A DNA stretch of 6,416 bases from DATGMB01 sp035293845 (lineage in GTDB: Bacteria > Acidobacteriota > Terriglobia > Bryobacterales > Bryobacteraceae): the NCBI GenBank assembly GCA_035293845.1, contig DATGMB010000233.1, positions 1 through 6,416 of the forward strand, given 5' to 3'. This document shows, one piece after another, positions 1 through 5,288 of the stretch; the first letter of the stretch is position 1, and the number at the start of each line of letters is the position of its first letter. Position numbers and translations under genes: made by a program. Below the pieces are notes generated by a model. The model did not search any database. It saw only the letters and a list, made by a program, of their open reading frames with translations, and was not told the origin of the DNA.

Positions 1-1
1 A

Positions 2-202
2 AACTGTCACATTTCGGAACGGGTGAAGGGATGCTGCGATATTTGCGGGAACTGGCCGAATCGATTGCACATGCCGGAGGAGCTCCACGGCTGGTATTGC
101 GCCAAGTGCTGTCCCGCATGCAAGGCCCAGCCGGTTCCGCAGCAGCAGCAGCCGCCGCCCCAGCCTGAGCCGCCGACCGATCAGGCCAGCCGGGCCGCTT
201 AG
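2..202 (+). CDS. Cys-rich zinc-ribbon-like small protein, 3' part only
   Basis: This is an open frame entering from the left edge, with 66 residues visible before a TAG stop; the true start lies outside the window. Numbering from the first visible residue, cysteines sit at 2, 11, 12, 15, 33, 36, 37 and 40, with His at 3, 23 and 29. The layout CC-x2-C, about 17 residues, then C-x2-CC-x2-C (visible text CCDICG and YCAKCCPACK) is what a zinc ribbon or other metal-binding knuckle looks like. After Cys40 the chain becomes low-complexity and probably disordered, rich in Gln and Pro, and ends QASRAA. No membrane segment is seen in the visible part. I do not recognise a named family. The regular Cys spacing makes this frame far more convincing than the two alternatives over the same bases. 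Metal binding is inference; partners and function are unknown. Confidence 0.6.
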   Translation, partial: NCHISERVKGCCDICGNWPNRLHMPEELHGWYCAKCCPACKAQPVPQQQQPPPQPEPPTDQASRAA

Positions 203-258
203 CGCCGCCTTGCGCGCCGGCCGCTTCCCTCGCGGCGGTCTTCGGGTTTTCGTTGCTT

Positions 259-264
259 TATCCT
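259..264 (+). promoter_or_regulatory. possible -10 element (TATCCT) close to the lipoprotein start
   Basis: TATCCT fits the TAnnnT pattern of a -10 hexamer and ends 7 nt before the GTG start at 272. Transcription would then begin at or next to the start codon. No convincing -35 is visible at 16-18 bp. Just upstream, 204-250 contains GC-rich inverted repeats (for example GCCGC 220-224 with GCGGC 232-236) followed by a T-containing tail, which might act as a weak terminator of the preceding gene. Both readings are tentative. Confidence 0.22.
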
Positions 265-271
265 GAAAGAT

Positions 272-742
272 GTGCGATGGCTCTTGACCGCGGTTGCGGC
301 GGCCATGATCGGCTGTGCGCCGGCGCCGCAGGTTGCGCCGCCCGAAACCGCGGCATCCCCTCCCAAGCCCGCGGCCGATGAAGCGGCGAAGCCCTGGTAT
401 GCGCAATCCGCCGGCGAATTGGCGGCGATGAACGGCCGCATCCGCGCGCTGATAGACGCGGGGAGATTCCAGGATGCTTCCGCGGCGGTGTCCGCAACGC
501 AGCCGCTGGCGGACAAGCTGCTTTCCGTGCCGCGTCCGACGCTCGAAGCCATGAAAGCCGCCTCCGACCACGATGACCTTTACGGCCGTCTGCTGCTGCA
601 CGACGGGCGGGTAGGCTGGGCGCGGATGACCTTCCAGAAAAACCTGGTGCGCTGGAGAAACTGGAAGCCGCGCACGGCAGAGACCGAGGCGCGCGCCAGG
701 GCGGCCGCGGACGCGGTGGCGGAGTGCGACCGGCGGCTGTAG
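272..742 (+). CDS. predicted lipoprotein of unknown function, 156 aa
   Basis: The GTG start at 272 gives a good lipoprotein signal: MR, then the hydrophobic stretch WLLTAVAAAMI, then a lipobox MIG-C with the lipidated Cys at residue 15. Ala follows the Cys, which in proteobacterial sorting rules would favour the outer membrane; whether that rule holds here is unknown. Residues 16-40 are a Pro/Ala-rich linker. Residues 42-156 look all-helical and charged, with an LIDAGRFQDA segment (60-69) reminiscent of a TPR-like helix and a basic, tryptophan-bearing stretch around 119-134. No catalytic motif is recognised. An ATG at 270 lies in another frame and gives no sensible product. The gene follows the Cys-rich gene on the same strand after 69 bp, so the two may be co-transcribed. 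It ends convergently with ppk1. The coding call is fairly secure; the function is unknown. Confidence 0.72.
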   Translation: MRWLLTAVAAAMIGCAPAPQVAPPETAASPPKPAADEAAKPWYAQSAGELAAMNGRIRALIDAGRFQDASAAVSATQPLADKLLSVPRPTLEAMKAASDHDDLYGRLLLHDGRVGWARMTFQKNLVRWRNWKPRTAETEARARAAADAVAECDRRL

Positions 743-993
743 CGGTATGCTCGGCAGAGGCCGCCAGCCCTTCACAACATCCTGAAAAATATTTTCACGG
801 CGTAATCCTCATCCTTCGTTCGCCTTTACGGGAATCGCCCCCGTCGCAACCCCGGTTTGTTCCGCCTTCCATGTCTGGGTCGAAGCGGGATTAGCCCCAA
901 GGGCCGGGCACTCCCGCCAACTGTCCGGTTTTGAGAAGAATCGGATGCGTCTGGCCGCCGCCCAGGGCCAGTGCTGGCGGGCCTGCACCACCG
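743..993. other. convergent intergenic region, no supported gene
   Basis: This 251-bp gap separates the 3' ends of the lipoprotein gene (+) and ppk1 (-). A 60-codon frame on the minus strand (991 to 809, GTG start just past the ppk1 stop) has no signal peptide, domain or convincing ribosome site, and I do not call it a gene. The only local structure is an AT-rich inverted repeat at 783-797 (TGAAAA / TTTTCA around ATA), conspicuous in a GC-rich background. It lacks the GC stem expected of an intrinsic terminator. No clear terminator is visible for either flanking gene. Confidence 0.5.
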
Positions 994-3147
994 TCAGTCG
1001 CGGCGCGCCGGTTTGGTCTGCGGCTTGGGCAGGTGGATGCGGGTGCGGCGCTCGAGCAGTTTCACCTGCGCGTTAATTCGGCGGCGGCCCTCGGGCGCGC
1101 GCTTGCGGACATAGGCGCCAGTAGGGAGCATGCGCCGCGCCTTCACGTTATCGGAGAGGTAGACGGAGAGGATTTCGTCGCGCACTTCCCGGATCAGCTT
1201 TTCGTCTTCGAGCGGGAAGAGGACCTCGACGCGGTGCTCGATGTTGCGCGGCATCAGGTCGGCGCTGCCAATATAGATTTGCTCCTCGCCGCCGTTGTGG
1301 AAATAGAAGACGCGGCTGTGCTCGAGAAAGCGCCCGACGATGCTGACCACTTCGATGTTCTCGCTCACGCCTTCCACGCCGGGCCGCAGGCAGCAGATGC
1401 CGCGCACGATCAACTGCACCTTCACGCCGGCCTGCGAGGCCCGGTAGAGCGCGCGGATGAATGCGGCGTCGACCAGCGCGTTGGTCTTGAAGATCAGGTG
1501 CGCTTCGCGGCCGGCCCGCGCGTGCGCAATTTCGCGCTCGATCATGGCTTCCAGGCGGGAGCGGAGGTTGTGGGGAGCCACGAGCAACTTCTTGTAATCG
1601 GTCTTGGCGGAGTAGCCGGTCAGGTAATTGAACAGATCGGTGACGTCGTCGGCGATCTCCTCATCGCAGGTGAACATGCCGATATCGGTGTAAAGGTGCG
1701 CCGTGACGGCGTTGTAGTTGCCCGTGGAAAGGTGCACGTAGCGCTGGATCTGGCCGGCTTCCCGGCGGACCACCATGGCGATTTTGCAGTGGATCTTGAG
1801 GCCCACCAGGCCGTAAACCACGTGGACGCCAGAGTTTTCGAGCGCCCGCGCCCACTCGATGTTGCTCTCTTCATCGAACCGCGCCTTGAGCTCGACGAGC
1901 GCGGCCACCTGCTTGTCCTCCTCGATCGCGTCGAGCAGCGCGCGGACCACCGGCGAGTTGCGGCCGACGCGGTACAGGCACATCTTCATCGCGAGCACGT
2001 TCGGATCGCGCGCCGCGCGGGAGAGGAATTCCACCACCGGCTGGAAGGAATCGAAGGGGTGAAACAGAAGAATATTTTGATGGCGAATCGCGGCGAAGAT
2101 GTCCTCTTCGTCGGCCGCGGCCAGCGGCGCCGGAACGGCGGGGACGAAGGGTGGGTCCTTGAGCTCCGGGCGGTCGAGCGCCCAGACTTCCATGAGGCGT
2201 TTGAGGGAAAGCGGGCCGGATACGCCGTAGATCTGGCGCGGCTCGATTTCGAGGTTGGTCTTCAGAATGTCGAGGATGCGGGGCGGCATCTCGCGCGTGA
2301 CCATCAGGCGCACGACGCTGCCGAAACGCCGCTGGCGCACGCCTTCCTCGATGGTTTCGAGCAAATCGTCGGCTTCGAGTTCCTTGATCGCAATGTCCGC
2401 GTCGCGAGTGATGTGGAACGGATGGGCTTCGATCACCTCCATGCCGGGAAAGAGCGCGCCGAGGTGGGCGGCGACGATCTGCTCCAGCCACACCAGGCGG
2501 ATCCGCCGTTTGCGCTTGGTTTGCCCGAGCGGCACGAGCTGCGGCAGAGAATCCGGCACCTTGACGCGGGCGAAATGCTCGTTCCCCTGCGGATCGCGGA
2601 TCAGGACCGCGAGGTTGAGGCTGAGATTGGAGATGTGCGGGAAGGGGCGGCCGGGATCGAAGGCGAGCGGCGTCAGCACGGGGAACACGGTGTCATCGAA
2701 GTACCGGGCGGCGGCGCGGCGCTGGGCATCGCTGAGGTCCGCGTAGTCCTGGATCACGATGTCCTGCTCATGCAGCGCGGCCAGCAGCTCTTCGAGGCAA
2801 TCGTGCGCATCCTTGAACAGGCGCTTGGCTTCGCGGCGGATGGCGATCAATTGCGCGCGGGGGCTCATGCCGTCCTGGCCGACGTCGGCGGCGCCGGCGT
2901 CCATCTGCGCTTCGAGGCCGGCCACGCGGATCATGAAAAACTCGTCCAGATTGGAGCCGACGATGGCCAGAAATTTGATGCGTTCGAGCAGCGGGTTCTG
3001 CGGGTCCTGGGCTTCCTCGAGCACGCGCCGCTGAAAGGCGAGCAGAGAGAGTTCGCGGTTGAGATACAGGGCAGGATCGCGGAAATCGGGGACCGGGGCG
3101 GGAGCTTTGGGAGCTTTCAGGGCAGGCATCGAGATCGGGTCTGCCAT
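994..3147 (-). CDS. ppk1: polyphosphate kinase 1 (EC 2.7.4.1)
   Basis: This gene encodes a complete 717-aa Ppk1, slightly longer than the roughly 690 aa usual for the family. The enzyme reversibly moves the gamma phosphate of ATP onto inorganic polyphosphate, usually at the inner face of the membrane. The N-terminal domain begins at about residue 22 (DPALYLNRELSLLAF) and carries SNLDEFF at 65-71, the ATP-contacting Asn being N66. Both phospholipase-D-like catalytic domains are intact. By motif alignment to the E. coli enzyme, H453 in KIHCK is the autophosphorylated His (E. coli H435), H610 in RFLEHSR matches H592, and R393 (LYRV) and R423 (KARFDEE) match the magnesium/phosphate-binding R375 and R405; four of these five share the same +18 offset. 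The C-terminal tail (about 670-717) is very basic. The start is the ATG giving MADPIS; a second in-frame ATG six codons later is possible, and neither has a strong Shine-Dalgarno sequence. No ppx or pho gene is adjacent. The frame stays open far upstream, but only the region from this ATG resembles Ppk1. Confidence 0.97.
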   Translation of the reverse strand: MADPISMPALKAPKAPAPVPDFRDPALYLNRELSLLAFQRRVLEEAQDPQNPLLERIKFLAIVGSNLDEFFMIRVAGLEAQMDAGAADVGQDGMSPRAQLIAIRREAKRLFKDAHDCLEELLAALHEQDIVIQDYADLSDAQRRAAARYFDDTVFPVLTPLAFDPGRPFPHISNLSLNLAVLIRDPQGNEHFARVKVPDSLPQLVPLGQTKRKRRIRLVWLEQIVAAHLGALFPGMEVIEAHPFHITRDADIAIKELEADDLLETIEEGVRQRRFGSVVRLMVTREMPPRILDILKTNLEIEPRQIYGVSGPLSLKRLMEVWALDRPELKDPPFVPAVPAPLAAADEEDIFAAIRHQNILLFHPFDSFQPVVEFLSRAARDPNVLAMKMCLYRVGRNSPVVRALLDAIEEDKQVAALVELKARFDEESNIEWARALENSGVHVVYGLVGLKIHCKIAMVVRREAGQIQRYVHLSTGNYNAVTAHLYTDIGMFTCDEEIADDVTDLFNYLTGYSAKTDYKKLLVAPHNLRSRLEAMIEREIAHARAGREAHLIFKTNALVDAAFIRALYRASQAGVKVQLIVRGICCLRPGVEGVSENIEVVSIVGRFLEHSRVFYFHNGGEEQIYIGSADLMPRNIEHRVEVLFPLEDEKLIREVRDEILSVYLSDNVKARRMLPTGAYVRKRAPEGRRRINAQVKLLERRTRIHLPKPQTKPARRD

Positions 3148-3155
3148 AGTGTACC

Positions 3156-3161
3156 CATATA
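3156..3161 (-). promoter_or_regulatory. possible -10 element (TATATG) near the ppk1 start
   Basis: Read on the minus strand, TATATG lies 8 nt before the ppk1 ATG within an AT-rich patch (CTATATGGGTACACT before the start). If it is used, the 5' leader would be almost absent. It does not fit TAnnnT well, no -35 is evident at 16-18 bp, and no Shine-Dalgarno sequence is seen. Weak support. Confidence 0.2.
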
Positions 3162-3238
3162 GACTATCAAGCCCCGGTAGCGCGGGACCGCGGCTGATCA
3201 CGCGACCTTCCGCAGCCCGCCGGGCGTTTGGCGAACGA

Positions 3239-3264
3239 AAAACCGCCCCCCAACAGGCGGTTTT
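3239..3264. terminator. bidirectional intrinsic-terminator-like hairpin
   Basis: A perfect 9-bp inverted repeat, AAAACCGCC (3239-3247) and GGCGGTTTT (3256-3264), encloses an 8-nt loop. Read on the minus strand the GC stem runs into TTTTTCG; on the plus strand it ends TTTT and is followed by six C. Both readings have the GC-stem-plus-U-tract form, with the minus strand slightly better. It lies about 92 bp upstream of ppk1 and 238 bp upstream of the quinoprotein gene, so in neither direction does it follow a recognised gene. It may terminate a short unannotated transcript, insulate the two units, or act as an attenuator; it could also be a repeat or operator palindrome rather than a terminator. 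Confidence 0.55.
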
Positions 3265-3280
3265 CCCCCCTATGTTGTTG

Positions 3281-3290
3281 ATTCTACTAT
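3281..3290. promoter_or_regulatory. overlapping opposed -10-like hexamers in AT-rich core
   Basis: TAGAAT on the minus strand (complement of 3281-3286, five of six matches to TATAAT) overlaps TACTAT on the plus strand (3285-3290, four of six). They sit in the AT-rich core between the two hairpins, flanked by GTTGA (3277-3281) and TCAAC (3294-3298), which form a 5-bp inverted repeat. Neither has a clear -35 at 17 bp; the nearby minus-strand TTGACC (complement of 3292-3297) is only 5 bp from TAGAAT. A promoter pair or a regulator site is possible but not proven. Confidence 0.3.
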
Positions 3291-3296
3291 TGGTCA

Positions 3297-3315
3297 ACCG
3301 CCTGTAGCAGGCGGT
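3297..3315. repeat. second hairpin, near-copy of the 3239-3264 palindrome
   Basis: A perfect 8-bp inverted repeat, ACCGCCTG (3297-3304) and CAGGCGGT (3308-3315), has a 3-nt loop TAG. It shares AACCGCC and CAGGCGGT with the hairpin at 3239-3264, so the two form a degenerate direct repeat of a palindrome (3241-3261 and 3296-3315) with centres about 54-55 bp apart. The plus-strand continuation CTTTG is a poor U-tract, so this copy is less terminator-like. REP/BIME-type repeat, paired operator or folded RNA element are all possible. Confidence 0.5.
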
Positions 3316-3488
3316 CTTTGGTGGCCCGGAGCCATGCTCTGGGCGGGCGATGGGCCTGGCGCCGCTGAGTGTTCCCCGGTGGCAGCTTCCGAATGCCTCA
3401 GCGGGCCGGCGTGCGCGGGCCACTTCGATGCGCCTGTCAACGTGGGTTGTCTGTGGGGCCGGCCTGCCCCCACCGGCACGCGGCGCGT

Positions 3489-3494
3489 TATCAT
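3489..3494 (+). promoter_or_regulatory. possible -10 element (TATCAT) at the quinoprotein gene start
   Basis: TATCAT matches TATAAT at five of six positions and ends 7 nt before the ATG at 3502. Transcription would then start on or beside the start codon, giving a leaderless message. No Shine-Dalgarno sequence is visible before this ATG, which agrees with that reading. No -35 is seen at the proper distance, so the call remains tentative. Confidence 0.33.
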
Positions 3495-3501
3495 CGCAGC
3501 G

Positions 3502-5274
3502 ATGCGTTTCCTGGTTTCCTTTTTCCTGCTTGGTGTTCCGCTGCTGGCGCAGCAGCAGTTCCTCCAGCACTGTGCCGGCTGCCACGGCGAGGACGCGCGC
3601 GGCACGGGGCAGGGACCGGGGCTGGCGAACAATCCGCGCATCGCCGCGAAGACCGTGGCGCAGCTTCGGGCTTACATCGAGCACGGCAATCCGGCGGCGG
3701 GCATGCCCGCATTCGGCGATCTGCCCGCTGCCGATCTGCAGGCCGTGGCGCAGTATCTCGCCCGCATGAACAAGGACACCATCCTGCCGCCGCCCGCTCC
3801 GGCGCCGCCCGCGCGCCAGACTCCGTGGCCCGCGCCGCAGCCTGGCGATTGGATGACGTACAACGGCAGCGATTCCGGCAATCGCTACAGCGCGCTCGAC
3901 CAGATCCGCGTGTCGAATGTCGCCGCGCTGAAGCTCCAGTGGATTTTTCCGATGTCGTACGCCGGTCTGGAGACCACGCCGCTCGAAGCGGATGGCGTGC
4001 TCTACGTCACGGGTCCGAATCAGGTGTACGCGCTCGACGCCGCCACGGGCAGCGCCATCTGGCAGTATTCCCGTCCGGCCACGCCGGGGCTGGTGGGCGA
4101 CGCGAAGCTCGGCACCAACCGCGGCGTCGCGATTCTGCGGGACAAGGTCTTCTTCGTGACCGATAATGCGCATCTCATCGCTCTGGACCGCGGAACCGGC
4201 GCGCCGGTCTGGGAAAAGCCGCTCGCGCCGGAAATGCCGCCCGGCGAGCACCACACCTACGGCGGTACGGTGGCGCCGCTGGTGGCCGGGGACCTCGTGG
4301 TGGCGGGCGTCGCGGGCGGGGACCACGGGATGCGCGGTTTCGTCGTCGCCTTCCGCGCCGATAACGGCGCATTCGCCTGGCGCCGCTGGACGGTGCCGCG
4401 CCGCGGCGAGCCGGGCATCGAGACCTGGCAGGGCAAGGAGCCGCTGCTGGGCGGCGGATCGACCTGGCTGACCGGCTCCTACGATGCGGCCTCCGGGACG
4501 CTCTATTGGGCCACCGGCAATCCCTGGCCGGATGGCGACGACCGCGACCGCCCCGGCGATAACCTGTACACCAACTGCGTGCTGGCGCTCGATGCGCGCA
4601 CCGGCGAGCGGAAATGGCACTTCCAGTTCACGCCGCACGACCTGAAGGACCGCGACGCCACCGAGCCCAACGTCCTGGTGGACACTGTCTACCGCGGCAA
4701 GCCCTCCCAGCTGCTGCTGCATGCCGACCGCAACGGCTTCTTCTACGTCCTGGACCGCACCGATGGGCGGCTGCTGCTGGCCAAGCCCTTTCTGCACCGC
4801 GTCGACTGGGCGAAGGAGATCGGCAAGGACGGGCGGCCGGTCGTCGTCGAACCGCGCGGCTGCCCGAGCGATGCGGCCAACTGGGACGCCACGGCGTATT
4901 CGCCGCTGACGCACCTCTATTATTTTCTGGCGCTCGAGGAATGCACCGGCAAGCCGACCTCCTATCCCGACCAGACCGGGCAGCGCTTCCTCCGCGCCGT
5001 CAACATCGAGACTGGAGAGATCGCCTGGGAGGTGCCGCAGCCGGGGCCGGCGCGCGCCAAGACGTGGTCGGGCGTGCTGGCAACGGCCGGCGGGCTGGTC
5101 TTCTACGGCCAGCCGAATGGCGGCTTCGCGGCCGTGGACCAGCGCGACGGCAAAACGCTCTGGCGCTTCCCGACCAATGCGCGGATGAAGGCCGGGCCGA
5201 TCACGTTCCTGCGCGGCGGGCGGCAGTACGTGGCCGTGGCGGCGGGGCCGAATATCCTGTGCTTCGGATTGTGA
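3502..5274 (+). CDS. exported PQQ-dependent dehydrogenase with N-terminal cytochrome c (quinohemoprotein)
   Basis: A 590-aa secreted quinohemoprotein. The ATG at 3502 is chosen because it starts a clean signal peptide (MRFLVSFFLLGVPLLA, cleavage likely before QQQ); the frame stays open upstream but without protein-like sequence. Residues 18-91 are a small cytochrome c: heme motif C24-A-G-C27-H28, with distal ligand probably M68 in GMPAF. After a Pro/Ala linker, residues 115-590 form a PQQ beta-propeller, with blade motifs of the type ALDAATGSAIW ending at W187, W237, W293, W372, W509 and W554. By motif alignment to methanol dehydrogenase: W322 (PQQ floor), N340 in TGNP (metal ligand), D383 (catalytic base), R410 in DRNG, and C454/C481 (structural disulfide). 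Oddities are Asp274 where Glu177 is expected, Asp385 giving a lanthanide-type D-x-D, and no vicinal Cys pair before NRG (206-208). It should oxidise an alcohol or sugar in the periplasm and pass electrons to its heme. The substrate cannot be told. It leads an operon with the GH2 gene. Confidence 0.92.
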   Translation: MRFLVSFFLLGVPLLAQQQFLQHCAGCHGEDARGTGQGPGLANNPRIAAKTVAQLRAYIEHGNPAAGMPAFGDLPAADLQAVAQYLARMNKDTILPPPAPAPPARQTPWPAPQPGDWMTYNGSDSGNRYSALDQIRVSNVAALKLQWIFPMSYAGLETTPLEADGVLYVTGPNQVYALDAATGSAIWQYSRPATPGLVGDAKLGTNRGVAILRDKVFFVTDNAHLIALDRGTGAPVWEKPLAPEMPPGEHHTYGGTVAPLVAGDLVVAGVAGGDHGMRGFVVAFRADNGAFAWRRWTVPRRGEPGIETWQGKEPLLGGGSTWLTGSYDAASGTLYWATGNPWPDGDDRDRPGDNLYTNCVLALDARTGERKWHFQFTPHDLKDRDATEPNVLVDTVYRGKPSQLLLHADRNGFFYVLDRTDGRLLLAKPFLHRVDWAKEIGKDGRPVVVEPRGCPSDAANWDATAYSPLTHLYYFLALEECTGKPTSYPDQTGQRFLRAVNIETGEIAWEVPQPGPARAKTWSGVLATAGGLVFYGQPNGGFAAVDQRDGKTLWRFPTNARMKAGPITFLRGGRQYVAVAAGPNILCFGL

Positions 5275-5277
5275 GGA
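5273..5277 (+). promoter_or_regulatory. ribosome binding site for the GH2 gene (GAGGA)
   Basis: GAGGA overlaps the TGA stop of the quinoprotein gene and lies 11 nt before the ATG at 5289, a slightly long but usable spacing. A second GGAG at 5283-5286 is only 2 nt from the ATG, too near to be the main site. The overlap with the upstream stop suggests translational coupling of the two genes. Confidence 0.45.
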
Positions 5278-5288
5278 ACGGCGGAGCG

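Larger units (their letters stand above)
3148..3501. other. divergent intergenic region between ppk1 and the quinoprotein operon
   Basis: This 354-bp region should hold the promoters of both divergent transcription units. Bases 3148-3170 next to ppk1 are relatively AT-rich. Bases 3171-3237 are GC-rich and unremarkable. Bases 3239-3315 contain two related GC hairpins around an AT-rich core. From 3316 to 3488 the DNA is GC-rich, with a modest inverted repeat GTGGGG / CCCCAC at 3453-3458 and 3468-3473, and a TTGACA hexamer on the minus strand (complement of 3435-3440) for which no -10 at the right distance is visible. Frames that cross this interval are extensions of flanking or antisense frames and show no protein-like sequence. 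Confidence 0.6.

Noticed and set aside
783..797. AT-rich inverted repeat TGAAAA/TTTTCA as a terminator
   Set aside because: There is no GC stem and no U-tract after it, so it would not form a stable intrinsic terminator. It may simply be an AT-rich spot.
809..991. 60-codon minus-strand frame just after ppk1
   Set aside because: GTG start without a convincing ribosome site, no domain or hydrophobic segment, and a length easily reached by chance at this GC content.
931..3162. Long plus-strand open frame (743 codons) opposite ppk1
   Set aside because: It is the antisense shadow of ppk1. Its composition (many His, Asp, Ala, Val, Arg, few Lys) is that of the complement of a GC-rich gene, it has no domain-like sequence, and ppk1 aligns along the whole other strand.
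3334..3501. N-terminal extension of the quinoprotein gene to an upstream ATG
   Set aside because: The extra 56 codons show no protein-like pattern, would bury the signal peptide, and cover the probable promoter. The ATG at 3502 gives an ideal signal sequence directly before the cytochrome domain.
3369..4166. Second plus-strand frame over the start of the quinoprotein gene (265 codons)
   Set aside because: It is an out-of-frame shadow rich in Arg, Ala and Gly; the heme and propeller motifs all lie in the other frame.
994..4914. Single 1306-codon minus-strand frame covering ppk1 and the antisense of the quinoprotein gene
   Set aside because: Only 994-3147 encodes Ppk1. The upstream part is antisense to the PQQ gene and crosses the hairpin region; GC-rich DNA leaves such frames open by chance. 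It is not a fusion protein.
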